64,000 bases of DNA. Origin: Acuticoccus kalidii (GTDB taxonomy: Bacteria; Pseudomonadota; Alphaproteobacteria; Rhizobiales; Amorphaceae). Location of the stretch: the NCBI RefSeq assembly GCF_021556395.1, contig NZ_JAKGCS010000025.1, positions 185,799 to 249,798 of the forward strand, written 5' to 3'. Of this stretch, positions 7,913 to 16,737 are shown in pieces (the stretch's first letter is position 1; the number at the start of each line of letters is the position of its first letter). Under the pieces are notes generated by a model. It was given only the letters and a program-made list of their open reading frames with translations. It was not told the DNA's origin and ran no database searches. A program made the position numbers and the translations under genes.

Positions 7913-9205
7913 TCAGTTGACGAACTGAGGCATCACCAGGCGCGGCAGGAACAGCGCGATCGACGGCACGAAGACGATCAAGAGGATCACCGCGATGAAG
8001 AACGAGTAGAACACGAACATCTGCGGCATCGCCTTGATCACGGGTATCTTCGCGATCGAACAGGAGAGGAGGAGACAGAGCCCGTATGGTGGAGTGCACA
8101 GCCCGAGCGCCAGCGTCATGATGACGACGATACCGGCGTGGATCCCGTTCGCCCCGGATTGCTCCACGAGCTCGGACACGATCGGCAGGAAGATGATGAT
8201 CGCCGGAATGGCGTCCATGAACGTTCCGAGGATCAGGAACAGGATCATGATGCCGATCAGGGTCATCGTCACGCTGTCCGTCAGCCCGCCGACGAGGCCG
8301 GCGATCGCTTGCGGCGCCTGATAGTAGGCGAGGAGCCAACCGAACACCGTCGCCGTCGCCACCGCGAGCAGCGGCTGGGAGTAGAGGACCGCCGCTTCCG
8401 AGAGGATGTGCGGCAGGTTCCGGAACTTGGCCGAGCGGTAGATGAGGTACATCAGCACCATCACATAGACGGTGGCGACCATGCCCGATTCCGTCGCGGT
8501 GAACTTACCCGTCATCACGCCGCCGATGATGATCACCGGAACGAGGAGCGGGAAGAAGCCACCACGAATGGCGCCGAGGGCCTCCTTCAACGTCGGGAAC
8601 GGCTCTGCCGGCACATCGTGGCGCAGCGCGTAGATGTAGACGTAGACCATCTGCGACAGGCCGATGAGGATGCCGGGGATCGCGCCGGCGAGGAAGAGCC
8701 CGCCGATCGAGACGCCGCCTTGCGCGCCATAGACCACCATCATGATCGACGGCGGAATGATGGAGCCCATCGTGGAGGACGCCGCGGTCAGCGCCGCCGT
8801 GAAGTTGCGGTCGAACCCGTTGCGGATCATCGACGGGATGATGACCGAGCCGACGCCCGCCGTGTCGGCGGTCGAGGAACCGGACATGCCGGCGAAGATC
8901 ATCGACACGACGACGTTGATGTGGGCGACGCCGCCGCGAATATGACCGACGAGCACCTGGGAGAGCCGCATCAGCCGCTCGGTGATCATGCCCGTATTGA
9001 GGAGCTGACCGGCGAGCAGGAAGAAGGGGACCGCGAGAAGCGTGAAGGAGTTGAGGCCCTGGAACATCTGCTGGACGACCAGGGAGGGCTTCAGTCCTTC
9101 GAGGAAGATCACGAAGAGTGAGGCCAGTCCGAGTGAATAGGCGACCGGAACACGGATCGCGATCATCACGAAGAAGGTTATGAAGAGGATCGCAATCGGG
9201 TTCAC
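7913..9205 (-). CDS. TRAP transporter large permease subunit (DctM family)
   Basis: 430 aa, strongly hydrophobic with about 12 predicted membrane segments, of normal DctM length. Family features include PFFLLAGQLLNTGMITERL near the N-terminus and AGMSGSSTADTAGVGS. It forms the ion-coupled translocation channel for an organic acid delivered by the binding proteins encoded upstream. The start is GTG at 9205, overlapping the end of the small permease gene by 4 nt (GTGA), so translation is coupled. It is the last gene of the operon, before the terminator at 7841-7894. Confidence 0.93.
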   Translation of the reverse strand: MNPIAILFITFFVMIAIRVPVAYSLGLASLFVIFLEGLKPSLVVQQMFQGLNSFTLLAVPFFLLAGQLLNTGMITERLMRLSQVLVGHIRGGVAHINVVVSMIFAGMSGSSTADTAGVGSVIIPSMIRNGFDRNFTAALTAASSTMGSIIPPSIMMVVYGAQGGVSIGGLFLAGAIPGILIGLSQMVYVYIYALRHDVPAEPFPTLKEALGAIRGGFFPLLVPVIIIGGVMTGKFTATESGMVATVYVMVLMYLIYRSAKFRNLPHILSEAAVLYSQPLLAVATATVFGWLLAYYQAPQAIAGLVGGLTDSVTMTLIGIMILFLILGTFMDAIPAIIIFLPIVSELVEQSGANGIHAGIVVIMTLALGLCTPPYGLCLLLSCSIAKIPVIKAMPQMFVFYSFFIAVILLIVFVPSIALFLPRLVMPQFVN

Positions 9206-9759
9206 GAGACGCCTCCGCTCGCGTCATGGTCTTCGGTGTAGGCGTGATAGACGATGGCGCCGATCAGCCGTTCGAGGGTGAAGAGGGTGATGGCGGCGCC
9301 GGCGACGGGGAAAGCCGAGAAGACGTAGACCATCGGGTAGCCCATCATCGGCGTGAAGCGGCGCATCCCGTTGATGGCCATTTCGAGCCCGAAATAGAAC
9401 AGGATGATCCCGAACAGCACGGACAGGCAGCCGACGATCACCTTGAGGATCGTGTCGAGCATGCCGCGGGTCTCTGGGATCAGCTCCACCACGAAGTGAA
9501 TGTTACGCCGGGCGGCCACGCTCGCACCGAGCATCACGGACCACACGAAGCTCATCACGGACCATTCGGAAGGCCACATCATCGGTGCTTGCAGCACCTG
9601 CCGATAGATCACGTCGATGAAGACAACGACGGTGAAGAGGGCGAGAAAGGCGCCCGCAAGATGCGAGAACAGCCTTTCAATCACATAGTTGAACGCCTGG
9701 AAGCGGTGAAACCATGGCGATACGGGCCTCTGTTCGGCGCCGTCGCTGCTGGTGGACAT
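9202..9759 (-). CDS. TRAP transporter small permease subunit (DctQ family)
   Basis: 185 aa with four hydrophobic segments and the DctQ signature region MWPSEWSVMSFVWSVMLGAS. It pairs with DctM in the inner membrane. I place the start at 9759 (MSTSSDGAEQRP) with GGGAGA just upstream; a longer frame reaches 9831 but would run into the intercistronic hairpin. It sits between the binding-protein gene and the large permease gene and overlaps the latter. Confidence 0.88.
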   Translation of the reverse strand: MSTSSDGAEQRPVSPWFHRFQAFNYVIERLFSHLAGAFLALFTVVVFIDVIYRQVLQAPMMWPSEWSVMSFVWSVMLGASVAARRNIHFVVELIPETRGMLDTILKVIVGCLSVLFGIILFYFGLEMAINGMRRFTPMMGYPMVYVFSAFPVAGAAITLFTLERLIGAIVYHAYTEDHDASGGVS

Positions 9760-9798
9760 GGAGATCTCCCAAAGACTCGGACTGTTGGAAATCGAGCG

Positions 9799-9824
9799 GG
9801 CCGGATCGGTCTCCCGATCCGGCC
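9799..9824 (-). promoter_or_regulatory. Intercistronic hairpin after the TRAP binding-protein gene
   Basis: A perfect 11-bp inverted repeat (GGCCGGATCGG/CCGATCCGGCC) with a 4-nt loop that reads GAGA, a GNRA tetraloop, on the minus strand. There is no T-run. It lies 11 nt after the binding-protein stop and upstream of the small permease ribosome site. Such hairpins often protect the upstream mRNA and set more binding protein than permease. Confidence 0.7.
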
Positions 9825-9835
9825 TTTCCACGATG

Positions 9836-10834
9836 CTAGTTTTTCAGTTCGCGGATGCGAGCGAGGATGTCCTCAGTCCCGAGATTCTTCGCGGTCTCGT
9901 CCTGCAAAGGCGCAACCGCCTCGACGAGCGGGGCCGTTTCGACCTCGTTCACCTTCACGCCATAGTCCGCCATTTCTTCGATGAGCGCATTGTCGCTCTC
10001 GATGGCGTTGTCGACGCCGAAGACGGACGCTTCACGGCCGGCTTCGAGGATCGCGTCCTGCTGTTCCTGCGGCAGCGCCTCGAACTTTTCCTTGTTCATC
10101 ATGATCAAGGAGATCGGCCACTGGTGGTTGGTCAGGGAGAAATAGGGCGCGACTTCGTTGTGCTTGTTCAGGATGTAGGAACCCGGCGAGTTCTCGGCGG
10201 CGCCGATCAGGCCGGTCTGCATGCCCGTGTAGACGTCACCGAAGGGGATGGCGACGGGAAGCGTGCCGAGCGAGCCCCAAACCTGGGATTCGACCGGCGA
10301 GGCCATCACGCGCATCTTCTTGCCCTTCAAATCGTCGAGGCCGGTGACGGGCCCCTGCGAGTTGTACATGGAGCGGGCACCCGAGGTGATCGTCGCGACG
10401 CGGATGAAACCCGGGTCAACGTTTGCGATCATCTCGTCGATGAGGCTGTTGAACGTGTCGTCGGCCACCGCGCGGCGGAAGTGATCGGCATCCTCGAAGA
10501 GGTAGCTCACCGACAAGATGCCGAAGGCCGGCACGAAGCTCGAGGCGTTGGCCGTCGTGGAGACGGACATGTCGAGATTGCCGTCGACGACCTCTTGCAG
10601 CATCGACGTCTCGGTGCCGAGCGTCCCGGACGGGAAGACGTTCACCGTGATCTCGCCGTCGGTCAGTTCGTTGACCTTGTCGGCGAAGAAGTTCGTCGTC
10701 GCGTGATAGGTATGCTTCGTGACCTGGTCGTGGCCGAGACGGAGCGTCTCGGCCTGCGCGGCGGTCGCAGCGGAGAACATGCCCGCTGCGAGGAGCACGC
10801 TCGCGCCCATGCGTGTAATCGATCTAGTGTTCAT
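9836..10834 (-). CDS. TRAP substrate-binding protein (DctP family), second of a tandem pair
   Basis: 332 aa with a Sec signal peptide (hydrophobic core then AAQA before the mature start ETLRLGHDQ). DctP-family features include the region MRVMASPVESQVWGSLGTLP and FGDVYTGMQTGLIGAAENS, which contribute to carboxylate binding and the hinge. It is exported to the periplasm to feed the DctQM permease. GGAGGAAA precedes the ATG by 5 bases. It is clearly paralogous to the adjacent protein at 10880-11866; both share ETLRLGHDQ, the FPSxxLG region and DADHFRR. Confidence 0.93.
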   Translation of the reverse strand: MNTRSITRMGASVLLAAGMFSAATAAQAETLRLGHDQVTKHTYHATTNFFADKVNELTDGEITVNVFPSGTLGTETSMLQEVVDGNLDMSVSTTANASSFVPAFGILSVSYLFEDADHFRRAVADDTFNSLIDEMIANVDPGFIRVATITSGARSMYNSQGPVTGLDDLKGKKMRVMASPVESQVWGSLGTLPVAIPFGDVYTGMQTGLIGAAENSPGSYILNKHNEVAPYFSLTNHQWPISLIMMNKEKFEALPQEQQDAILEAGREASVFGVDNAIESDNALIEEMADYGVKVNEVETAPLVEAVAPLQDETAKNLGTEDILARIRELKN

Positions 10835-10879
10835 ATGTTTCCTCCACTCTGTATACGGCTTCAGCTGCTCGCGGGCGGC

Positions 10880-11866
10880 TTATTGCAGCGCGCGAACACG
10901 CTCCAGCAGGCCTTCCGCGCCGAGCTGCTTGGCCACGGCGTCTTGTGTTTCGGAGAGCGCTTCGACGAACGGGGCGGTATCGACCTCATTCACCTGGACG
11001 TCATACTCCTCCTGAAGATCCTTCAGGAATTGAGCGTCGCTTTCGATCACGTAGTCGACGACATGGTCCGTCAGACCTTCGCAATTTTCCTCGATCGTCT
11101 GCTTCACGTTGTCGGGAAGATTGGCGAACTCCTCCTCGTTCGTGAACAGGAAGGCGACGAGCCACTGGTGCCCCGTCAGCGAATAATAGGGCGCCACTTC
11201 GTAATGCTTGTTGGACCCGTAGACGGCGGCGGCGTTCTCCGCGGCCTGGACGAGGCCGGTCTGCATCCCGGTGTAGACGTCACCGAAGGGGATCGAAACC
11301 GGCAGCGTGCCGAGCTGGTTCCAGACCTGGCTCTCGACCGGCGAGGCCATCACGCGCATCTTCATGCCCTTGAGGTCGTCGAGCGAGGCGACCGGATGGT
11401 CGTTGTTGTAGACGTTGCGGACACCGGCGGTGAACGTGCACAGGCGCTTCAGGCCGAGATCGTGCGAGGCGACGACCTCGTCGACCAGCGCGTTGAATTC
11501 CGGATCCTTCAGGACGCGGCGGAAATGGTCGGCGTCGGCGAAGATATAGCTGACCGAGAAAAGGCCGAGCTCCGGGATGAAGGTCGAGGCGTTCGCCGAT
11601 GCGGCGACCGACATGTCGAGATTGCCTGACATGACGCTGTCGAGCATCGCCATTTCGTTGCCGAGCTGCGCGCTCGGGAAGATCGCGACACCCCATTCGC
11701 CGTTGGTGGCTTCCTTGAGCTTCTCGTCGAGATAGACGCCGACCTGCTGGTAGCCGTGCGCCTTCGGCTGATCGTGCCCGAGGCGGAGCGTTTCCGCGGC
11801 AGCCGGGGAGGCCGCGAGCGCGAGCCCGAAAAGTGTCGTCAGAAGAATCGGATTCGTCCTGCGCAT
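10880..11866 (-). CDS. TRAP substrate-binding protein (DctP family), first of a tandem pair
   Basis: 328 aa, a periplasmic solute receptor with signal peptide ending ASPAAA before ETLRLGHDQ. DctP markers include KMRVMASPVESQVWNQLG and DVYTGMQTGLVQAAEN. It is the promoter-proximal gene of the leftward TRAP operon (AAGGAGAA seven bases before the ATG). The gap to the second receptor gene is 45 nt. Two receptors sharing one permease suggest either two related substrates or a recent duplication under divergence. Residues around the ligand pocket differ (NSPGSYILNKHNE in one, NAAAVYGSNKHYE in the other), consistent with different ligands. Confidence 0.93.
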   Translation of the reverse strand: MRRTNPILLTTLFGLALAASPAAAETLRLGHDQPKAHGYQQVGVYLDEKLKEATNGEWGVAIFPSAQLGNEMAMLDSVMSGNLDMSVAASANASTFIPELGLFSVSYIFADADHFRRVLKDPEFNALVDEVVASHDLGLKRLCTFTAGVRNVYNNDHPVASLDDLKGMKMRVMASPVESQVWNQLGTLPVSIPFGDVYTGMQTGLVQAAENAAAVYGSNKHYEVAPYYSLTGHQWLVAFLFTNEEEFANLPDNVKQTIEENCEGLTDHVVDYVIESDAQFLKDLQEEYDVQVNEVDTAPFVEALSETQDAVAKQLGAEGLLERVRALQ

Positions 11867-12015
11867 GTCAGGTTCTCCTTCCTTGGGTCGCTCGAAGCGA
11901 CGTTAAGTTCCTCGTCAACGCCCGATATCCGGGCGGTCTTTGTTGCTGACTTGCATGTCAGTCTGTAGGGCAAGTTAGCCGAAAAGACGGCCATGTCCAT
12001 CCCAGGGAGGAACGA
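11867..12015. promoter_or_regulatory. Divergent promoter region with two inverted repeats
   Basis: This 149-bp gap separates the leftward TRAP operon from the rightward SDR gene. It holds CGCCCG-N5-CGGGCG at 11919-11935 and CTGAC-TTGCAT-GTCAG at 11946-11961. The second shares CTGACTTG and TCAGTC with a palindrome upstream of the SDR operon at 17568-17582. Both are operator-like and could be bound by the TetR protein encoded at 17792, but no direct link is visible. Confidence 0.55.
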
Positions 12016-12780
12016 ATGCCAGATTTGTTTAAATTAACCGGGCAGGTTGCCCTTGTAACGGGTGCCTCGCGCGGGCTGGGGCTCGCGATGGCCGAGGGGC
12101 TCGCCGCGCAAGGGGCGCATGTCGTCCTCAACGCGCGTTCCGTCGATGCGCTGGAGGCGAACGTCGAATCGCTGCGCGCGAAGGGCTACAGCGCGTCATA
12201 TGCCGCGTTCGATGCCGCCGACGAGCCGACGATGGTCGCCTCCGTCGCCGAGATCGCGAAGACGCACGGTCGCCTCGATATCGCCATCGCCAATGCCGGC
12301 ATTCAAAATCGGACCCCGTTTTTGGAGCTCTCGACGGAGGATATCCGGAAGGTGCTGGAGATCAATCTGATCTCGGTGATGACGCTCGCGCGCGAGGCCG
12401 CACGGCCGATGGTGGCGAACAAGCATGGCCGGCTGATCTTCACCGGCTCGATCATGGGCCAGGTGGGCCGGCCGACCGTGAACCCATATGCCGCCGCTAA
12501 GGCGGGCGTGATGGGCGTCATCAAGACGCTCGCCGCCGAGCTCGGCCCGCACGGCATCAACGTCAACGCGATCGCGCCCGGCTTCTTCGCGACGGAAATG
12601 AACACCGCGCTCACCGAGAACGCCGACTTCAATGCGTTCGTCTCCTCCCGCACCGCGCTCGGACGTTGGGCGCAGCCGGAAGAGATCGCGGGGGCGGCGG
12701 TGTTCCTCGCCTCCAACGCGTCGAGCTATCTGACGGGACAGACCTTGACCGTCGATGGCGGCCTGATGGCGATGGCCTGA
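12016..12780 (+). CDS. SDR-family NAD(P)-dependent oxidoreductase
   Basis: 254-aa classical short-chain dehydrogenase: TGASRGLG cofactor motif (15-22), NAG (93-95), catalytic Ser145, Tyr158 and Lys162 (NPYAAAKAG). It resembles gluconate 5-dehydrogenase and related sugar-acid dehydrogenases, but the substrate is not certain. GGGAGGAA precedes the ATG. It is transcribed away from the two-receptor TRAP operon, suggesting that it oxidises or reduces the imported acid or a product of it. Confidence 0.9.
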   Translation: MPDLFKLTGQVALVTGASRGLGLAMAEGLAAQGAHVVLNARSVDALEANVESLRAKGYSASYAAFDAADEPTMVASVAEIAKTHGRLDIAIANAGIQNRTPFLELSTEDIRKVLEINLISVMTLAREAARPMVANKHGRLIFTGSIMGQVGRPTVNPYAAAKAGVMGVIKTLAAELGPHGINVNAIAPGFFATEMNTALTENADFNAFVSSRTALGRWAQPEEIAGAAVFLASNASSYLTGQTLTVDGGLMAMA

Positions 12781-12794
12781 CGTCGGTCCCGGAT

Positions 12795-12821
12795 GGGGGC
12801 GAAGCTGCGCGCTTCGCTCCC
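12795..12821. terminator. Hairpin between convergent genes
   Basis: GGGGGCGAAGC pairs with GCTTCGCTCCC across a 5-nt loop, giving an 11-bp stem with one G-T pair. It lies between the stop codons of the convergent SDR and hydrolase genes and could end both transcripts. It lacks a T-run, so termination here is an inference from position. Confidence 0.5.
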
Positions 12822-12833
12822 GTTCCCCCGTGG

Positions 12834-13622
12834 TCAGGCCTCGGCGCCCACCGAGGCGATGAACGCCGCGACGCGGTCGAGCACGGCGTCGGGCGCCTCG
12901 CGATGGGGGACGTGGCCGCATTCGGGGATCATGAACCGCTCGGCGGGGCCGGCCGTGTCGTCGACGATATGGTCGACCTGGGCCGGGGTGCCGTGCTCGT
13001 CGTCCATGCCCTGAACGGCGAGGACGGGGCAGGTGATCGACGGCAGGCGGCCGAGCATTTGCCACGCCTGGTTCTGCGGGCGCAGCCAAGCATCGATCCA
13101 GCCATAGAACATGGCCTCGGTCTGATCGCCATGATAGCGGCCGAGACCGCTGCGCAGCCGCTCGTCCTCGCTCCATTTCGCGCGCAATTGCTTGAGCGAG
13201 CCGCTGGTCTCCGCCTCGACCATCACGTGCGCGGCTTCGGTGATCACCGCGACGGGCTTGTCCGGGAAGGCGGCGGCGTAGAGGAGGGCGATCGTCCCGC
13301 CGTCGCTGTGGCCGAAGAGGATCGGCCGGTCGATGTGGCAGGCGGCGAGGACGTCCGGCAGCGCGGTGTCGGCTTCCCGCTCGATGAAGTCGATCGGGCG
13401 GGGGGCGTCGAGCGGCTCGGACTGGCCATAGCCATGGCGCTCATAGACGAGCACCGGGAGGCCCGTCTTCTCGGCGAGGCGGGCGGGAAAATCGTGCCAT
13501 TGGCCGATGCTGCCGAGACCTTCGTGCAAGAACACGATGGTCGGCCTGCCGGCGGCCTGTTCGCCGTGGAGGACCGCCCGAAGACGGCGCCCCGCGGCGG
13601 TGACGAAAAACGGCTCGCTCAT
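12834..13622 (-). CDS. Alpha/beta-fold hydrolase
   Basis: 262 aa with the standard hydrolase fold. The nucleophile elbow is FGHSDGGTIAL (Ser106). The oxyanion region is FLHEGLGSIGQWHDFP. The acid is probably the Asp in VQGMDDEHGT and the base His in PECGHVPHRE near the C-terminus. It may cleave an ester, lactone or thioester. It is the last gene of a five-gene leftward operon and begins 7 nt after the CoA-transferase stop, so CoA-ester or lactone hydrolysis in the same pathway is plausible. Confidence 0.88.
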   Translation of the reverse strand: MSEPFFVTAAGRRLRAVLHGEQAAGRPTIVFLHEGLGSIGQWHDFPARLAEKTGLPVLVYERHGYGQSEPLDAPRPIDFIEREADTALPDVLAACHIDRPILFGHSDGGTIALLYAAAFPDKPVAVITEAAHVMVEAETSGSLKQLRAKWSEDERLRSGLGRYHGDQTEAMFYGWIDAWLRPQNQAWQMLGRLPSITCPVLAVQGMDDEHGTPAQVDHIVDDTAGPAERFMIPECGHVPHREAPDAVLDRVAAFIASVGAEA

Positions 13623-13629
13623 CGGTGGG

Positions 13630-14823
13630 TCAAGGCGTCGTGACGGCGACGCCGGACGAGATCAGCGCGTCGATATCGGCGTCGCTATAGCCGGCTTCAC
13701 CGAGGATGTCGCGCGTCTGGGCGCCGAGGGGCTGCGGGGGAAGGCGAACCTCGGCCGTCTGCCCGTCATAGCGCACCGGATGGTTGACGAGGGTGATGTC
13801 GGATCCGCTCGCGCCCTTCACGGTCATGAACGAGCCGTTGTGCTGCACCTGGGGATCGGCGACCACGTCGTCATAGTCGTTGACGCGGGTGTGCCAGATG
13901 TCGTTCTCGGCGAGCGAGACGTGCCACTCGTCGTACGTTTTCTGAGGCAAGACCCGGTTGAGAATTTCGACGATGCCGGAGCCCTTCTCGAAGGCCTCCT
14001 CGTCCTTGAATTCGCGCAGTTCCGGCGCGTCGAGCGCGCGGGCGAGATCGTCGATCTTGGCGAGCGAGATCGCCATGTGCCCGTCCTTGACGGGATACAT
14101 GCCGTAAGGCGCCGAATAATACCAGCCGCCGACGCGCGCCGGGGCGGTGATGTCGTGCTTCTGCTTGGCGTTGAGGTAGCAGATGAAGGATTCCATCTGC
14201 AGGTCGATCGCCGCGGAGAGGAGATTGACTTCGACCTTGCAGCCCTTGCCCGTCCGTCCGCGACGCACCAGCGCCGAGGTGATGCCGAGCGCGAGGAGCG
14301 CCGCGCCATGATGGTCGGCAACCGAAACGCCGACCGAGCGTGGGCCGGTCGAGGCTTCACCGGTGATCTTGGCGAGGCCGGACATCGCCTGGATGAGGAG
14401 ATCCTGTCCGGCGAGCTTCGCATAGGGCCCGTCCGAGCCGTAGCCGGAGGCCGAGGCGTAGATGATGCCGGGATTGGCTTCCTTCAGCGCATCATAACCG
14501 AGGCCGAGCTTTTCCATCACGCCGGGGCGGAAATTCTCGCACACCACGTCGGCCTGCTCGACGAGCTTGCGGGCGACCGCGCGCCCTTCGTCGGTCTTGA
14601 GGTCGAGCGCGATGCTGCGCTTGTTCCGGTTGCCGGTGAGGAGGAGGGCGCTCTGATCATCGACCCATGTGCCGGCCCCGGCGAAGAAGCGTTGGAACGC
14701 CCCGCCTTTGGGCTCGACGGCGATGACGTCGGCACCGAGATCGCCGAGCGCCTGGATCGCGACGGGACCGAGAAGGAAGTGATTGAAGGAGACGACGCGC
14801 ACGCCGTCCAGAAGGTCAAGCAT
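13630..14823 (-). CDS. Family III CoA-transferase (CaiB/BaiF type)
   Basis: 397 aa. The N-terminus LLDGVRVVSFNHFLLGP, ENFRPGVMEKLGLGYD, IIYASASGYG and GQDLLIQAMSG (Asp141, expected nucleophile) define the family. The start at 14823 is chosen because it gives the normal N-terminus; the frame extends further upstream but overlaps the intercistronic hairpin. It is clearly paralogous to the protein at 55-1266, sharing long blocks including AIDLQMES, so the two operons may treat similar acids. It lies between a DapA-like gene and a hydrolase gene in one operon. Confidence 0.92.
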   Translation of the reverse strand: MLDLLDGVRVVSFNHFLLGPVAIQALGDLGADVIAVEPKGGAFQRFFAGAGTWVDDQSALLLTGNRNKRSIALDLKTDEGRAVARKLVEQADVVCENFRPGVMEKLGLGYDALKEANPGIIYASASGYGSDGPYAKLAGQDLLIQAMSGLAKITGEASTGPRSVGVSVADHHGAALLALGITSALVRRGRTGKGCKVEVNLLSAAIDLQMESFICYLNAKQKHDITAPARVGGWYYSAPYGMYPVKDGHMAISLAKIDDLARALDAPELREFKDEEAFEKGSGIVEILNRVLPQKTYDEWHVSLAENDIWHTRVNDYDDVVADPQVQHNGSFMTVKGASGSDITLVNHPVRYDGQTAEVRLPPQPLGAQTRDILGEAGYSDADIDALISSGVAVTTP

Positions 14824-14853
14824 CGTCGGCTCGTTCGTTCGGGGCTCGATGGA

Positions 14854-14879
14854 ATGCCGCGGCGCGGGCGCCGCGGCAT
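14854..14879 (-). promoter_or_regulatory. Intercistronic hairpin
   Basis: ATGCCGCGGCGC and GCGCCGCGGCAT form a 12-bp perfect stem with only 2 bases between the arms, directly downstream of the DapA-like gene and upstream of the CoA-transferase start. No T-run follows on the minus strand, so mRNA stabilisation or partial termination is more likely than full termination. Confidence 0.6.
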
Positions 14880-14890
14880 CGTCGTCAGTC

Positions 14891-15856
14891 TTACTCGGCC
14901 GCGTGGGCGAAAGCACCCTGGCCGAGAAGGCCGGCTTCCGTCAGCGCGCTGCGCAGGCGGGCGAGCTCGGCGTCCGACAGCTTCATGAGCGGCGGGCGCA
15001 CGACGGCCTTGTCGAGCTTGCCGAGCATCACGAGGCATTCCTTCATGCGGTTGTGCATGTCGAGGAAAGGCGGGGAATAGAAGGCCTGGGAGAGCGGATA
15101 GATCCGGTCGTTGACGGCCTCAGCGCGGGCGAGATCCTTCGCCTGCACCGCCTCGAAGAGCTCGACCTGAAGGTCGGGGATCACGCTGCCGGCGCCCGAC
15201 AGAAGGCCTTCGCAGCCCATCGTGAGCGAGGACATCAGCCAGGCGGAGTGCGTGGTAAGCACGGTCACGTGGCGGGGCAGGGCCTGGAAGACGCGCGTGT
15301 GACGCTCATGCAGGAGCCCGTCATTGCTCCAGTCTTTGATCGCCTTGATGTTCGGCACTTCCTCGAAGAGCTTGAGGAGCGTCTCGAACGGATAGCCGAG
15401 ACCCGAGCCCATCGGATATTGGAAGAGGATCATCGGCAGATCGGTGGCGTCGGCGATCATCTTGAAGTGCGCGACCGCCATTTCCGGCCGAAGCTGGCCG
15501 CCCATCGACATAGACTGGGGCGGGAAGACGAGAAGGCACGATGCGCCGGCCTGCTCGGCCATCTTCGCGATCTCGGCGGCATAATGGCTGCCGTCGGCGA
15601 AGACGCCGTTGATCAGCGGGATCTCGTCGCCGACCTCGTCGAGCGAGAAGTCCAGAATGCGCTTCTGCTCGTCGAACGAGCAGGCGTGCACCTCCGAGGC
15701 GTGGCCGTTCACGGTCACGGCGGACAGACCGCGCGTCGTCGCGACGTCACGCAGGTGCTTGCGCGATTGCGCTTCGTCGATCGAATAATCCTCGTTGAAG
15801 GCGAGGAGCGTCGCGGGGATCACGCCTTTGGGCGAAAAGTCCTTGAAGCGAGCCAT
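14891..15856 (-). CDS. DapA/NanA-family class I aldolase or dehydratase
   Basis: 321 aa with the TIM-barrel DapA family pattern: Tyr147 (FQYPMGSG) and the Schiff-base Lys174 (KAIKDWSND). Members condense or cleave pyruvate, or dehydrate sugar acids (KDG dehydratase, 5-dehydro-4-deoxyglucarate dehydratase). The family's usual GGTTGE-like motif is replaced by VNGHASEVH, which speaks against true lysine biosynthesis. Neighbours (two SDRs, a CoA-transferase, a hydrolase) point to catabolism of a hydroxy or sugar acid. GAAGGAAA precedes the ATG. Confidence 0.87.
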   Translation of the reverse strand: MARFKDFSPKGVIPATLLAFNEDYSIDEAQSRKHLRDVATTRGLSAVTVNGHASEVHACSFDEQKRILDFSLDEVGDEIPLINGVFADGSHYAAEIAKMAEQAGASCLLVFPPQSMSMGGQLRPEMAVAHFKMIADATDLPMILFQYPMGSGLGYPFETLLKLFEEVPNIKAIKDWSNDGLLHERHTRVFQALPRHVTVLTTHSAWLMSSLTMGCEGLLSGAGSVIPDLQVELFEAVQAKDLARAEAVNDRIYPLSQAFYSPPFLDMHNRMKECLVMLGKLDKAVVRPPLMKLSDAELARLRSALTEAGLLGQGAFAHAAE

Positions 15857-15953
15857 GTTCCGTTTCCTTCACTCTAGCGACGGTGGACGTTGCGAGGGGG
15901 GCCGCCGTTCGCTCTTCGTTGTCTTCGACGGGACCACCCCATCCCGTTAGGGC

Positions 15954-16730
15954 TCAGTTCAGCCAGAGACCACCAGTGATATTGATGGACTGGCCGGTCA
16001 TATAGTCGGCCTCGTCGGACGCGAGGAAGCAGACGACGCGCGCGACATCATCCGGCTTGCCGAGGCGCCCGATCGGAATGTTGACGACCCGCTCTTCCGC
16101 GCTCGGAAAGCCGATCTTCTTGTGGATCGCCTCCGCCTCGGTCCGCATCGTCGTCTCCGTGATGGTGCCGGGGCAGACGCAATTGACCCGGATGCCGCTC
16201 TTGGCGAACTCGAGCGCCATGGTCTGGGTCATCCCGATCACCGCGGACTTCGATGCACAATAGCCGGAATAATGGGCCATGCCACGCTTCCCGAGCCAAG
16301 AGGCCATGTTCACGACGGATCCGTTGCCCTTCTCGAGCATCCACGGAATCACCGCTTGGGAGACGTGAAAAGTTCCATCCACGTTGATGCGGAACTGGTC
16401 GTTGAAGTCCTTGTAGGACTGTTCAAGGAACAGCCCGACCCGCAAGATCCCGGCATTGTTGATCAAAATGTCGGGGGTGCCCACCGCATCCTTCAACGCG
16501 GCGACGCCTTTGTCGACCGAGGCGCGATCGGCGACGTCGCCGATCGCATAAGCGGCCTTGCGGCCCTTCGCCTCGATTTCGCCGGCGACGGACGCGACGC
16601 CGTCGGCGTTGAGATCGAAAAGACCGATATCGCATCCATGCTCGGCGAGCTGGAGGGCGATCTCGCGGCCGATCCCGCCGCCGCCGCCCGTCACAAAAGC
16701 GGTCTTCCCAGATAGATTATACATGCTCAT
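15954..16730 (-). CDS. SDR-family NAD(P)-dependent oxidoreductase
   Basis: 258-aa classical SDR: TGGGGGIG (15-22), NNAG (91-94), Ser144, Tyr157 and Lys161 (HYSGYCASKSA). It begins 7 nt after the stop of the SDR gene at 16738-17484, which it follows in the same leftward operon, and is separated from the DapA-like gene by 97 nt. The pair may catalyse successive or epimerising redox steps on one hydroxy acid. Substrate unknown. Confidence 0.9.
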   Translation of the reverse strand: MSMYNLSGKTAFVTGGGGGIGREIALQLAEHGCDIGLFDLNADGVASVAGEIEAKGRKAAYAIGDVADRASVDKGVAALKDAVGTPDILINNAGILRVGLFLEQSYKDFNDQFRINVDGTFHVSQAVIPWMLEKGNGSVVNMASWLGKRGMAHYSGYCASKSAVIGMTQTMALEFAKSGIRVNCVCPGTITETTMRTEAEAIHKKIGFPSAEERVVNIPIGRLGKPDDVARVVCFLASDEADYMTGQSINITGGLWLN

Positions 16731-16737
16731 TGACTCG

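Noticed and set aside
14891..15856. Lysine-biosynthesis DapA
   Set aside because: The Schiff-base Lys and Tyr are kept, but the usual GGTTGE-like motif is replaced and the neighbours are catabolic, so the biosynthetic name is not supported.
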